Notes under the pieces: generated by a model
The model's input: only the letters and a program-made list of their open reading frames with translations
What the model was told of the DNA's origin: nothing
Database searches by the model: none
Made by a program: the position numbers and the translations under genes
Source: Gemmatimonadota bacterium
GTDB taxonomy: Bacteria > Gemmatimonadota > Gemmatimonadetes > Gemmatimonadales > GWC2-71-9
NCBI GenBank assembly: GCA_016713435.1
Contig: JADJPD010000005.1
Location: 174,001 to 238,000, forward strand
Direction of reading: 5' to 3'
Length of the DNA stretch: 64,000 bases
Part shown: in pieces, positions 8,532-17,497 of the stretch
Layout of the letters: each line of letters starts with the position of its first letter
Position numbering within the stretch: the first letter of the stretch is position 1

Positions 8532-9515
8532 TCAGGGGGCCGGGACCGCGTCGAGGATGCGGGTGACCACCTGGTCGGCGTCCACTTCCTCCGCCTCGGC
8601 CTCGAAGGTGAGGAGCACCCGGTGGCGCAGCACGTCGAGCGCCATGGCGCGGACATCCTCGGGGATGACGTAGCCCCGCCCCCGCAGGAAGGCGTGCGCC
8701 CGCGCCGCCTGGGCCAGCGCGATCGACGCGCGCGGCGAGGCGCCGAACGCCACCAGCGGCTTCAGGTTGGCGAGGCCCACCACCGAGGGATCGCGGGTGG
8801 CCCGCACCAGGTCCACGATGTAGTCCACCACCTTCTGGTCCAGGTAGGTGGCCGCGATCGTCTCGCGGAGGCCGAGGATGGTGGCGGGGGTCAGGAGCTG
8901 GCGGAGCGGGGTGGTGTCCCCCGCGCTCCGGCGGAGCAGGACTTCCTTTTCCTGGTCGCGCGTGGGGTAGCCCACGCGCACCTTGAGCATGAAGCGGTCG
9001 AGCTGCGCCTCGGGCAGCGGGTAGGTGCCCTCGTTCTCGATGGGATTCTGCGTGGCGAGGACCAGGAAGGGTTCCTCGAGCGCGAAGGTGTGCCCGCCGA
9101 TGGTCACCTGCTTCTCCTGCATGGCCTCGAGCAGCGCCGCCTGGACCTTGGCCGGGGCGCGGTTCACCTCGTCGGCCAGGACGATCTGCGCGAAGACCGG
9201 GCCGTGCTTCACCCGGAACTCCTGGGTCTTCGGGTCGAAGACCATGGTGCCGATGAGGTCGGCGGGGAGGAGGTCCGGGGTGAACTGGATCCGGGAGAAG
9301 CTGGCCTCGACGATCTCCGCCAGCGTCTTCACGGCGAGCGTCTTGGCCAGCCCCGGCACGCCCTCGAGCAGGATGTGCCCGCCGGTCAACAGGCCGATGA
9401 GCAGCCGCTCCACCATCGTGTCCTGGCCCACGATGCGCTTGGCCACCTCCGCGCTCACCTGCTGGACGGGGCCGGCGTCAACGGTGCGGCTCGAACCCGA
9501 CGGGCGTGCGGTCAT
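8532..9515 (-). CDS. MoxR-family AAA+ ATPase
   Basis: The 327-residue AAA+ protein has Walker A (LLEGVPGLAKT), Walker B (IVLADEVNRAP), sensor 1 (ATQNPIENEGTYPLPEAQLD) and an arginine-containing lid, all classic for MoxR (AAA_3). MoxR proteins act as chaperone-like remodelers for the vWA proteins encoded beside them. It leads the DUF58/Bat cluster. ATG 9515 is used; an in-frame ATG at 9566 is possible but adds a low-complexity His/Pro stretch and sits in a TATGAT that could be a -10 element. Neither start has a good Shine-Dalgarno. Confidence 0.92.
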   Translation of the reverse strand: MTARPSGSSRTVDAGPVQQVSAEVAKRIVGQDTMVERLLIGLLTGGHILLEGVPGLAKTLAVKTLAEIVEASFSRIQFTPDLLPADLIGTMVFDPKTQEFRVKHGPVFAQIVLADEVNRAPAKVQAALLEAMQEKQVTIGGHTFALEEPFLVLATQNPIENEGTYPLPEAQLDRFMLKVRVGYPTRDQEKEVLLRRSAGDTTPLRQLLTPATILGLRETIAATYLDQKVVDYIVDLVRATRDPSVVGLANLKPLVAFGASPRASIALAQAARAHAFLRGRGYVIPEDVRAMALDVLRHRVLLTFEAEAEEVDADQVVTRILDAVPAP

Positions 9516-9613
9516 GAGGGGTCGGGGGTGCGCGGTGGGGGCGTGGTGGTCGTCGCCGTCAATCATAGCAGGGCCCGGACGACCGGAGGAGTGAGCCCCG
9601 CCACAGGAAGGAG

Positions 9614-10348
9614 CTACTCCCGGCCGCCCCCCATGCCGATGGCCTTGTAGAGCCCCGCCTCCTCCACCGGCGTGAGCGGGCGGCTCTTGCCCACGGCCAG
9701 GTCGCCGAGGCGGACGGACCCGTACGAGAGTCGGGCCAGCCGTTCCACCTTGAGCCCCATCGCCTCGCACCACCGGCGGACCACGCGGTTGCGGCCCTCG
9801 GTGAGCGTCAGGTCGATCAGGCTGCGGCCTTCCTTCCCCGGACGGACCCGGAGCCGCTGCGGTTCCACTGCGCGGCCGTCGAGCTCGATCCGCCCCTGCA
9901 CCGCCTTCTCCACCTCGGCCGTGGGCCGACCGTGCACCAGCGCCACGTAGCTGCGCGGGATGCGGTAGCGGGGATGCGTCAGGCGGTGCACCGCGTCGCC
10001 GTCGGTGGTGAGGAGGAGGAGGCCGGTGGTGTTGGCGTCGAGCCGGCCCACATACGTGAGGCCCGGGACCCCGGGGAAGAAGTCGAGGACGGTGCGGCGG
10101 CCCTCCTCGTCGCTTGCGGTGGTCACCACGCCCATCGGCTTGTGGAAGGCGTACCAGCGCTTCTGCTCCACCCGCGGGATCGGCTTGCCGCTCACGGTGA
10201 TGCGCTGGCGGTCGGGATCCACCTTCATGCCGATGGTGGCCACCTGCCCGTCCACCTTCACCCGGCCCGCCTCGATCAGCTCCTCGGCGGCCCGCCGGCT
10301 GGCGATCCCCGCGCGCGCGAGGGCGCGCTGCAGGCGCATCTCGCTCAC
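9614..10348 (-). CDS. Pseudouridine synthase, RsuA/RluB/E/F family
   Basis: The 244-residue enzyme has an N-terminal S4 RNA-binding domain (RLQRALARAGIASRRAAEEL) and a catalytic domain with the conserved GRLDANTTGLLLLTTDG, whose Asp is the nucleophile for uridine isomerisation. RluB (23S U2605) is the usual enzyme in the scpA-scpB-rluB order seen here, but RsuA or RluF cannot be excluded by eye. The start is GTG 10348, overlapping the scpB stop (GTGA); an internal ATG lies at 10339. Confidence 0.9.
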   Translation of the reverse strand: MSEMRLQRALARAGIASRRAAEELIEAGRVKVDGQVATIGMKVDPDRQRITVSGKPIPRVEQKRWYAFHKPMGVVTTASDEEGRRTVLDFFPGVPGLTYVGRLDANTTGLLLLTTDGDAVHRLTHPRYRIPRSYVALVHGRPTAEVEKAVQGRIELDGRAVEPQRLRVRPGKEGRSLIDLTLTEGRNRVVRRWCEAMGLKVERLARLSYGSVRLGDLAVGKSRPLTPVEEAGLYKAIGMGGGRE

Positions 10349-10929
10349 GATTCCGCCGGGACCGACGCGGCGGCTTCCGCGGAGTCGGCCTGCTCCGGCT
10401 TGTGGGGATGAAGGGCGACGCTGAACTCCTCGGTGCGCGGCAGTTCGCCGAGGTCGCGCAGGCCCAGCAGCTCCAGCAGGAGCGGCGTGGTGCCGTAGAG
10501 GAGCGGCCGGCCCATCGCCTCGGAACGGCCCACCACCTCGATCAGGCCGCGCTCCTGCAGGCTCCGCAGCACGCCGCCGGCGGAGACGCCCCGGATTTCC
10601 TCGATCTCCGCCCGCCCCACCGGCTGCCGGTAGGCGATCACGGCCAGCGTCTCCATCGCCGCCGGCGTGAGCTTGGGCGTCCGCACCGCGATCTGCGCGC
10701 GCTCGATGGCCTCGGCGAAGGCGCGCCGGGTCAGCACCTGGTAGCCACCCGCCAGCTCCACCACCTCCACGGCGTGGCCGTCGAAGTCGTAGTGCTCGCG
10801 GAGTTCGTCGATGGCGGTGCGCACGTCGGCCAGCGAGGCCTCGGGCTCCAGCGTCTGGAGCTCCTCGACGGTGATCGGGCGGTTGGCCGCGAAGAGGGCG
10901 GCCTCGATCAGCTGCATCAGCGGTTTCAT
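10345..10929 (-). CDS. scpB: Segregation and condensation protein ScpB
   Basis: The 194-residue winged-helix protein starts LMQLIEAALFAANRPITVEE and carries the conserved LTPAAMETLAVIAYRQPVGRAEIEEIRGV core of ScpB. ScpB pairs with ScpA to bridge SMC head domains during chromosome segregation. ATG 10929 overlaps the TGA that ends the second-frame tail of scpA (TGATG). That overlap is one reason to believe scpA really runs to this point. A short acidic/Ala-rich tail follows the winged helices, as is common. Confidence 0.95.
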   Translation of the reverse strand: MKPLMQLIEAALFAANRPITVEELQTLEPEASLADVRTAIDELREHYDFDGHAVEVVELAGGYQVLTRRAFAEAIERAQIAVRTPKLTPAAMETLAVIAYRQPVGRAEIEEIRGVSAGGVLRSLQERGLIEVVGRSEAMGRPLLYGTTPLLLELLGLRDLGELPRTEEFSVALHPHKPEQADSAEAAASVPAES

Positions 10930-12007
10930 CAGAAGCTCTCGGCGGCGAAGCGGCCCGGCGGCAACTCGTCCGGTGCGCGGGTCTCGGGGGCCGGCGCGGG
11001 CGGCTCCGCCGCGCTCACCGGGGCATCAGGGACGGCCGGGGTCTCGGGGCTGGGCAGCTCGGGCGGGTCAAGCTCGGCTGCAGGATCCGCGATCACCGCC
11101 GGCTCGGCATCGGCGGAGGCGGCCGGTGGCTCCACCGCGGCCGCCGCTTCCCCTCCACCGCCGCGCCGCACCTCGGCGCCTCGGCGACAGCAACCTGCTC
11201 CACGGCGGGCGGCTCGATGGTGACGGGCTCCCCCTCCGCCGGCGCAGCCTCCGCCACCGGGGCGAAGGGATCGGGCCGGTCGTCGCGCTGCACCAGGAAG
11301 GGGGTGAAGTCCCCCAGCTGCACCAGGCGGACGCGGCCGTGCTTGGCCAGCTCCAGCAGCGCCAGCAGCGTCGAGAGGATGTCCACGATGGTGGGCCGGG
11401 GCCCCAGGGCCTCGAGCCAGCTGAACTCCGAACGTTCCTCCAGCATCGCGGCCAGGCGGCGGTGCGCGCCCTCGGTGTCCAGCGGGCGCGGCACCACGCG
11501 GTGCAGCACCGGCGAGGGGATCTCGCTGATGACCTTCTCCACCGCCTTGAGCAGCTCGAGGATGTCGAGCGTCAGGGGCGGCGGGGGCAGCTCCGGGGGC
11601 GGCGGGAGGTAGCCGCGGGGGTGCTGGTCGGCCCGCCGATCCGCGGCGCGCTCCAGCCAGGTGGCCACTTCCTTGATCAGCTGGTACTCGAGCAGGCGGC
11701 GCACCAGCTCGTGCCGCGGGTCTTCCCAGCCCTCCTCGCCCTCGCGGCGCGGGAGGAGCATCTGCGCCTTGAGGCGCAGCAGCCGGCCGGCCATCTCGAG
11801 GTAGTCGGCCGCCTGGTTCAGGCCGAGCTCGTGGATGGCTCCCAGGAACTGGTCGGCGATGCGGGCGATGGGGATGTCCGCAATGTCGATCTGCTCCTCC
11901 CGCAACAGGTGCAGGAGGAGGTCCAGCGGCCCCGCGAAGGCGTCCAGCCGGACGACAAACGCGGGCTCGGCGCCGAGCGCGGTGGTGGGAGCGGCGGGGC
12001 TCGTCAT
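10929..12007 (-). CDS. scpA: Segregation and condensation protein ScpA, interrupted by a single-base frameshift
   Basis: The first frame (12007 to about 11180) encodes the kleisin core: FAGPLDLLLHLLREEQIDI, then RLLRLKAQMLLPRREGEEG and a C-terminal winged helix. This frame runs only to a stop at 11093 through a sudden Arg/Pro-rich stretch. From about 11180 another frame continues for about 83 codons with the same high-GC third positions and an acidic Pro/Ala/Glu-rich tail, ending with a TGA that overlaps scpB. The 1079-base span is one base short of a multiple of three. A missing base near 11171-11186, inside the direct repeat CTCGGCGC-CTCGGCG, would restore one frame. If the shift is real, a ScpA with a short basic tail would still hold the functional core. 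Confidence 0.88.
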
Positions 12008-12115
12008 CCGGTAGCGGGAATCCTGGAAGCGGGGGCCTGAGCGGGTCCGAGTCGGGGAACTCGAACGGGCGGGGAATCTATACCCCGGGGAACCCCCTGA
12101 AAACCCGCCCCCCGC

Positions 12116-12144
12116 TTGACCTTGCACCGTTTCCTGTCTAGAAT
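12116..12144 (+). promoter_or_regulatory. Sigma70-type promoter of rpsT
   Basis: TTGACC at 12116-12121 and TAGAAT at 12139-12144 are separated by exactly 17 bases. Transcription would start near 12151, giving a leader of about 53 bases before the rpsT GTG. It is among the best promoter matches in the window. Confidence 0.8.
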
Positions 12145-12203
12145 CACCGCTTCCTCCGGCTCAACAGGGCCGGTCCCGTTGGTCCATGACCCGAGGTTTT
12201 TCC

Positions 12204-12464
12204 GTGCCCCGTATCAAGTCCGCCAAGAAGGCGATGCGGAAGTCCCGTGCGGCGCAGGAGCGCAACCGCCGCCGCCGCAGCCAGCTCCGCACCGCCGTCA
12301 AGAAGGTCCGTGTCGCCGGGAACGCCCAGGAGGCGCAGGCCGCCCTCGTGGAAGCGACCCGCCTCCTGGACCGCGCGGGCCGGAAGAACCTCGTGCACAA
12401 GAACACCGCCAGCCGCACCAAGAGCCGCCTCGCCAAGCTCGTGGCGGCCAAGGCCGCGAAGTAA
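12204..12464 (+). CDS. rpsT: 30S ribosomal protein S20
   Basis: The 86-residue, very basic protein (PRIKSAKKAMRKSRAAQERN; KNTASRTKSRLAKL) is S20, which binds 16S rRNA at the base of the small subunit. The start is GTG 12204, seven bases after GAGG (12193-12196) and giving the conserved M-PRIKSAKK N-terminus. The upstream ATG 12186 has no ribosome site and would add MTRGFS. It is a single-gene unit with its own promoter and terminator, divergent from scpA. Confidence 0.95.
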   Translation: MPRIKSAKKAMRKSRAAQERNRRRRSQLRTAVKKVRVAGNAQEAQAALVEATRLLDRAGRKNLVHKNTASRTKSRLAKLVAAKAAK

Positions 12465-12485
12465 GCTGCCCGGGTCAAGCAACGA

Positions 12486-12520
12486 GGGCCGGGTTCCCCT
12501 GGGAACCCGGCCCTTCGTGT
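12486..12520 (+). terminator. Rho-independent terminator after rpsT
   Basis: A perfect 13-bp inverted repeat (GGGCCGGGTTCCC at 12486-12498, its complement at 12501-12513) is followed by a short T-rich tract (TTCGTGTTT). It begins 21 bases after the rpsT stop. The symmetric stem could also act on the convergent zinc-ribbon gene ending at 12539, but the T tract favours the plus strand. Confidence 0.85.
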
Positions 12521-12538
12521 TTCTGCCCTGCCCCTCCC

Positions 12539-13542
12539 CTACAGTGCGGCGAGCTCGGCGCCGCACCGTTCGCAGTACCACTCGGTGGGGCGGTTCAGCG
12601 TGCCGCACTCGCCGCACTTGAGCGTCTTCTGCCCACCTGAGGGCGCCGTGCGCTCCCGCGGGGGTTCGGCCGCAGGCGGCGGCGCCGGGCGGGGATCGGC
12701 CGGGGGCGGCGTCAGGGCCGAATCGGCCTTGATGAACCCGCCACTCGCACGCTTCGGTGCCGGCGCGGGGGCTGGGGTGGACTCGATCGACTTGAGGAAC
12801 GCCAGCTCGTCGCCCTTGGCCGCGGGGCCTCCGGCGGCTTCCCCGAGGGGAACCAGAGGGTCCGGCCGGGCTCTTCCTTCTTCGCGGCCGGCTTGGCCGG
12901 GATCGGGGTGGCCGTCTTGGGGGGCGCCGGCCGGATGGGCACCTCCGCCGCCGGGGCCCGGACCGGTTCGGGGTCCGGCGCCGGCGGCGGCGGCGGCACC
13001 TGCACGGCGGGCCGGGGCGCCGAGACCACGACGGGAGGCGCGGGCGGCGGCACGGGCGGCGGGGCGGGCGCGGGCACCGGCAGCGGCTCGGGCTCAACGG
13101 GGGCCCGGATGGTGGCCAGCACCTCATTCAGCCGGTCGATCTCCGAGGCCGTCTGCGCGATCTCCTCCCGCACCTGCAGGATCACCTTCATCCGCTCGGC
13201 GCGGATGCCGTCCCAGCGCGTCTCGTCGTACTCCCCGACCAGGTGGCGGACCTCGGCCTCGGCCAGCTGGTCCATCTGCTCCTGCTCGCGCGCCGTGAGG
13301 GCGCCGTGGCGGGCGGAGAGATCGCCCACCTGCTCCTCGAGGGCGGTCACGTGGGTGCGCAGCTCCTGCAGCACGGCGTCGAGGCGGCGCTCATAGTCGG
13401 CCCGGACGCGGGCCCGGACCGTCTCGGGGACGGTAGGGCCGCCATCGGGCGTGTTGAGCTTCGCGAGCCAGTTCACGAACTGGGCGCGATCGTGCAGCAG
13501 GTGGTCGATCGGGTTCCCGCTATCCGCGGTCGGCTTGGTCAT
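12539..13542 (-). CDS. Coiled-coil, proline-rich protein with C-terminal zinc ribbon, interrupted by a frameshift
   Basis: From ATG 13542 the protein has a helical N-terminal half with coiled-coil character (VTALEEQVGDLSARHGALTA; EEIAQTASEIDRLNEVLATI), then about 80 residues very rich in Pro/Ala. That frame runs to a stop at 12712 through unlikely Ser/Arg-rich sequence. The -1 frame picks up near 12842-12860 with GDELAFLKSIES, then a second Pro-rich linker, and ends in a zinc ribbon: CGECGTLNRPTEWYCERCGA (two CxxC pairs), stop TAG at 12541-12539. The 1004-base span lacks one base. Function is unknown; the ribbon suggests binding to a protein or nucleic acid. No signal peptide is evident. Confidence 0.7.
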
Positions 13543-13566
13543 GTGCCGGTTCCCTTCTGGGGTCCA

Positions 13567-13982
13567 TCAAGGCGTGCACCTGTGCGGCGGCACCGCGCCC
13601 AGCAGCAGCGTGGGTTCCGGCAGCAGGTCCGCCGGGAGGCCTTCCCCGGCCAGCCCCACGGCCCTGGCCGTGGGTGGATGTGCATGGACCACCGCCCCCG
13701 CCTGGGGGCAGCGGCGATAGATCCGGAGCTGCAAATCTAACTCGGATGAGGCCTGCCGAAAGCCGCCCAGCCGCGCGCCGGCCGGGTCACGAGGCCCAGA
13801 TCGGCCGGGGTGAGGCTGGTCTTGGGACGGCGGCGCAGGGTGACCAGCCCCCCGCCAGGGCCGCGCCGCACGGAGCGGCCGCCGCCGGCCCCGGCGAGGA
13901 GGCCCGCCTCCGGGCGCCGCAGGGCGGCGGGTCCCAGCGCCAGGCCGGCCAGGGACGGGGCCGGCCGACGCTCGTCAGGCAC
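13567..13982 (-). pseudogene. Class II aldolase/adducin-family remnant, frameshifted and C-terminally truncated
   Basis: Starting at GTG 13982 inside the end of pyrC, one frame reads through GLLAGAGGGRSVRRGPGGG and LTPADLGLV, resembling the N-terminal half of class II aldolases. Near 13787-13791 the reading must move to the next frame, which continues DPAGARLGGFRQASSEL, LRIYRRCPQAGAVVHAHPPT (the His-x-His zinc-binding segment) and LPEPTLLLGAVPP, then stops at 13567. The span of 416 bases is one short of a multiple of three. The C-terminal half with the third zinc histidine (usually near a NHG motif) is absent, because the next gene's promoter region follows. I read this as a decayed gene, with one indel possibly artefactual. 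Confidence 0.6.
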
Positions 13983-15267
13983 CGGCCCGGTCGTGCACCA
14001 CCCGGCCGCGGACGATGGTGACCTCCGCCCGCCCCCGGACCGTCCGCCCGCCGAAGGGGGTGTTCCGGCTCTTGGAGAAGAAGGCCCGGGGGTCCACCGT
14101 CCACTCCACGTCGGGATCGAGAATCACCACGTCGGCCGGCGCGTTCGTGGCGAGCGACCCGCCTGGGAGCTTGAAGAGCTGCGCCGGCCGGGTGCTCATG
14201 CGGTACAGCAGGTCGGAGAGCGACAGCAGCCCCGGACGCACCAGCTGGCTCACGGCCAGCCCGAAGGCCGTCTCGAGCCCGAGGATGCCGTTCGGCGCCT
14301 CGTCGAACTCCCGCTCCTTGGCGTCGTAGTGATGCGGCGCGTGGTCGGTGGCGATGACGTCGATGGTCCCATCCTTGAGCGCCTGCTGCAGCGCCTCGAC
14401 GTCCGCCTCCTCGCGGAGCGGCGGGTTCATCTTGGCGTTGGTATTGTACCCCTCGCACGCGTGGTGCGTCAGCGTGAGGTGGTGCGGCGTCACCTCGGCC
14501 GAGACGTTGAGGCCCATGTCCTTGGCCCGGCGGATCAGGGCCACCGAGCCGCGCGTGCTCATGTGGCAAAGGTGAATCTGGCCGCCGGTGAGTTCGGACA
14601 GGATGATGTCGCGCGCCACGTGGATCTCCTCGGCGGCGGCCGGGATGCCCTTGAGGCCGAGGCGCGTGGCGACGATCCCCTCGTGCATGGCCCCGGCGTG
14701 GGCCAGGGTGATCTCCTCGCAGTGATCGGCGATGGGGAGGCCGAAGGTCTTGGCGTACTCGAGCGCCGTGCGCATCAGGTGCGAGTTCATGATCGGCTTG
14801 CCGTCGTCGGAGACGGCGACGGCGCCCGCGCTCATGAGCTCGCCGAACTCGGACAGCTTCTCCCCCTTCTGCCCCAGGGAGATGGTGCCCACCGGGTACA
14901 CCCGCGCCTTGCCCGCCTTCTGGGCCTGGCTGATCACGAAGCCGATGGTGCCCTGGTTGTCCTGGGGCGGGTCGGTGTTGGGCATGGCGCAGACGGCGGT
15001 GAAGCCGCCGGCGGCCGCGGCCATGGCGCCGGTGGCCACCGTCTCCAGGTCCTCGAACCCCGGTTCCCGCAGGTGCACGTGCAGATCGATCAGGCCCGGG
15101 GCCACCACCTTCCCCGTGGCGTCGATCACCTGGCAGCCGTCCTCGCCCACGATGCCGTGCCCCACGGAGGCCACGCGGCCCTCCGCCAGGTACACGTCCG
15201 CGATGCCGTCGCTGCGGCGCGACGGGTCGATGACCCGCCCACCCTTGATCAAGATCGGGCGAGTCAC
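13975..15267 (-). CDS. pyrC: Dihydroorotase
   Basis: The 430-residue type I dihydroorotase cyclises carbamoyl-aspartate to dihydroorotate in pyrimidine synthesis. The metal-site motif DLHVHLREPG is near residue 61, followed by AMPNTDPPQDN, ADHCEE, CHMSTRGS and ATDHAPHH, then a C-terminal FGGRTVRGRAE. GTG 15267 overlaps the pyrB stop (GTGA), so the pair is probably co-translated; in several bacteria aspartate carbamoyltransferase and this dihydroorotase type form a complex. The last codons overlap the aldolase remnant. Confidence 0.95.
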   Translation of the reverse strand: MTRPILIKGGRVIDPSRRSDGIADVYLAEGRVASVGHGIVGEDGCQVIDATGKVVAPGLIDLHVHLREPGFEDLETVATGAMAAAAGGFTAVCAMPNTDPPQDNQGTIGFVISQAQKAGKARVYPVGTISLGQKGEKLSEFGELMSAGAVAVSDDGKPIMNSHLMRTALEYAKTFGLPIADHCEEITLAHAGAMHEGIVATRLGLKGIPAAAEEIHVARDIILSELTGGQIHLCHMSTRGSVALIRRAKDMGLNVSAEVTPHHLTLTHHACEGYNTNAKMNPPLREEADVEALQQALKDGTIDVIATDHAPHHYDAKEREFDEAPNGILGLETAFGLAVSQLVRPGLLSLSDLLYRMSTRPAQLFKLPGGSLATNAPADVVILDPDVEWTVDPRAFFSKSRNTPFGGRTVRGRAEVTIVRGRVVHDRAGA

Positions 15268-16262
15268 TCGCCACCTCCCTGGTGCTGCCAGTCAGGCCCG
15301 CCGCCGGCGAGCAGGTAGAGGACGGCCATCCGCACGGCGACCCCGTTGGTCACCTGCGGCAGGATCACGCTGAAGGGGCCGTCGGCCACGTCGCTGTCGA
15401 TCTCGACGCCGCGGTTCATGGGGCCGGGGTGCATCACCACGAGGTCCTTCTGCGCCCGCTCCAGGCGCTCGCGGGTGACGCCGAAGACCCGGTTGTACTC
15501 GCGCAGCGAGGGGATGAACCCGCTGGTCATCCGCTCCAGCTGGAGCCGCAGCACGTTGAGGGCATCGGCCCAGCGGATGGCGTCGTCGATGTGCGGGATC
15601 ACCTCGACGCCGAGGGCCGCGATGTCGCGCGGGACGAGGCTGGCGGGACCGCAGACGGCCACCTGGGCGCCGAGCTTCCGGAGGCCCCAGATGTTGCTCC
15701 GGGCCACGCGGCTGTGGGTCACGTCGCCGCAGATGGCCACCTTGAGGCCCTCGAGCTTCCCGAACTTGTCGCGCAGGGTGAGCAGGTCGAGCAGGCCCTG
15801 GGTCGGGTGCTCGTGCTTCCCGTCGCCGGCATTGATCACGTTGGAGCGGATCCGGTTGCCCAGGAACTCGGCGGAGCCGGAGCTCGGGTGGCGGATCACC
15901 ACCATGTCGATCCGCATCGCCTCGAGGTTCCGGGCCGTGTCCACCAGGGTCTCGCCCTTCGAGACCGAGCTGCCGGAGCTCGCCACGTTCACCGTGTCGG
16001 CGCTCAGCCGCTTCTCGGCGAACTCGAACGAGGTGCGGGTCCGCGTGGATGCCTCGAAGAAGAGGTTGACGATCGTCTTGCCGCGGAGGGCCGGGACCTT
16101 CTTGATGGGCCGCTCGGACACTTCCTTGAACGCTTCCGCGGTTTCGAGGATGAGGCGGATCTGCTCGGCCGAGAGGTGCTCGAGGCCGACCAGGTCCTTG
16201 CCGAGGGCGGGCGCTTTCGTCACGGGACGCTCGTGGTGCGTCGCAGGGGGAAGGAACGGCAC
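15264..16262 (-). CDS. pyrB: Aspartate carbamoyltransferase catalytic subunit
   Basis: The 332-residue enzyme joins carbamoyl phosphate and aspartate. The carbamoyl-phosphate motif is FFEASTRTRTSFE, with HPTQGLLDLLTL and HPGPMNRG further on. GTG 16262 is the long start; GTG 16223 (before TKAPALGKDLVGL) is an equally plausible start that drops a 13-residue proline-rich lead. Only 52 bases separate it from pyrR, too short for a full PyrR attenuator. No pyrI regulatory chain is nearby. Confidence 0.95.
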   Translation of the reverse strand: MPFLPPATHHERPVTKAPALGKDLVGLEHLSAEQIRLILETAEAFKEVSERPIKKVPALRGKTIVNLFFEASTRTRTSFEFAEKRLSADTVNVASSGSSVSKGETLVDTARNLEAMRIDMVVIRHPSSGSAEFLGNRIRSNVINAGDGKHEHPTQGLLDLLTLRDKFGKLEGLKVAICGDVTHSRVARSNIWGLRKLGAQVAVCGPASLVPRDIAALGVEVIPHIDDAIRWADALNVLRLQLERMTSGFIPSLREYNRVFGVTRERLERAQKDLVVMHPGPMNRGVEIDSDVADGPFSVILPQVTNGVAVRMAVLYLLAGGGPDWQHQGGGE

Positions 16263-16314
16263 GACGCCCCGGGCCGGGCCCCGAGGGGAGCCGGGCGGCG
16301 GGGCGCCGGGATCA

Positions 16315-16851
16315 TCATTCGCGGACCAGCTCGACGGCGTCGCGGCCGTCGAGTTCCCGGACCATCACGTCCACCCGGTCTCCCCTGGCGATGGGCTGGG
16401 TGACGCCGACGATGTCCGGCTGGATGGGGAGCTCGCGCCCGCCCCGGTCCACCAGGACGCAGAGCAGGATGCGGCGCGGGCGGCCGAAGTCGGCCAGCTC
16501 ATCGAGGGCGGCGCGGATGGTCCGACCGGTGTAGAGCACGTCATCGACGATGACCACCGTGCGGCCGTCGAGGTCCCCGGGAATGCGGGTCTCGCCGATG
16601 CGGGGGCGCGGGCCGATGGCCTGCAGGTCGTCGCGATAGAGGGTGATGTCCAGGGCGCCGCAGGGAATGGCGCGCCCCTCGAGCTGCTCCACCTGCTGGG
16701 CCAGGCGCGCCGCCAGCTGGACCCCGCGACGCTGGATACCGACCAGCACCAGCCCCTCAGGCCCCTCGGCGTGCTCAACGAGTTCCGACGCCATCCGGGT
16801 GAGGGCCCGGGTCACGGCGCGTTCGTCGAGCAGGTTGGATCGGGTGGGCAT
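16315..16851 (-). CDS. pyrR: Bifunctional pyr operon regulator / uracil phosphoribosyltransferase PyrR
   Basis: The 178-residue type I PRTase has the PRPP loop VVIVDDVLYTGRTIRAAL near residue 96 and an N-terminal LLVGIQRRG-like hood (LVLVGIQRRGVQLA). PyrR binds pyr mRNA leaders in a UMP-dependent way and has weak uracil phosphoribosyltransferase activity. Its place at the head of pyrR-pyrB-pyrC supports a regulatory job, yet no clear antiterminator structure is visible between pyrR and pyrB, so control could act on the pyrR leader or at the translational level. Confidence 0.93.
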   Translation of the reverse strand: MPTRSNLLDERAVTRALTRMASELVEHAEGPEGLVLVGIQRRGVQLAARLAQQVEQLEGRAIPCGALDITLYRDDLQAIGPRPRIGETRIPGDLDGRTVVIVDDVLYTGRTIRAALDELADFGRPRRILLCVLVDRGGRELPIQPDIVGVTQPIARGDRVDVMVRELDGRDAVELVRE

Positions 16852-16898
16852 GTTGGGGACAAGCTAGCCACGCCCGGCACCGCCGCCAAGCGGGGGGC

Positions 16899-17486
16899 TC
16901 AGCGTGCCGGGGTCACCCGGCGACCGGCCAGGCGGAACAGCATGAGGACCGTGAAGACCCCGAGGTACGGCAGGGCGTCGCGCACGTCGAGCTTCTGGAC
17001 CATCAAGTAGTGGATGAGGCCGAGGCCCGTGGCCAGGTACGCCAGGCGGTGCAGCCTGCTCCAGCGCTTTCCCAGCCGCCGGATGGCCGCGTCGGTGGAC
17101 GTGAGCGCCAGGGGGATCAGCATGAGAAACGAGATGAACCCGACGGCGATCCGCGGGTGCTCCACCGTGTCCGCCCAGATGCTGCCCGGATCGAGCCCCT
17201 GGTCGAAGACGAAGTAGATCACGGCGTGCAGGAGCACGTAGCCGAAGGCCGCGAGGCCGAACACCCGGCGCAGCGGCTGGCTCCAGTTCCACTGGAGGTG
17301 GCGCCGGAGGGGTGTGATGACCAGGCTCAGCAGCAGCAGCACGATGGCCGAGAGTCCCGTGGCCACCTGAAGTCCCTTCACAGGGTCAGGGCCGAGGTCG
17401 CCGCCGCCGAAGGCCCCCCACACCATCCAGCCCACCGGCCCCAGGCACGCCAGGATGACGAACCACTTGAGGGCCCGGGGCGACAT
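16899..17486 (-). CDS. msrQ: Heme-binding membrane subunit MsrQ (YedZ)
   Basis: The 195-residue integral membrane protein has about six helices, with a ferric-reductase-like pattern of histidines in membrane segments (LLHAVIYFVF; RLHRLAYLATGLGLIHYLMV). MsrQ passes electrons from the quinone pool to MsrP, the periplasmic molybdoenzyme that repairs oxidised methionines. It starts at ATG 17486, 12 bases after msrP, the standard msrP-msrQ order. Confidence 0.93.
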   Translation of the reverse strand: MSPRALKWFVILACLGPVGWMVWGAFGGGDLGPDPVKGLQVATGLSAIVLLLLSLVITPLRRHLQWNWSQPLRRVFGLAAFGYVLLHAVIYFVFDQGLDPGSIWADTVEHPRIAVGFISFLMLIPLALTSTDAAIRRLGKRWSRLHRLAYLATGLGLIHYLMVQKLDVRDALPYLGVFTVLMLFRLAGRRVTPAR

Positions 17487-17497
17487 CCCGGCGGACC

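Noticed and set aside
16263..16314. PyrR-controlled attenuator between pyrR and pyrB
   Set aside because: 52 bases is too short for competing antiterminator and terminator stems, and no T run is present.
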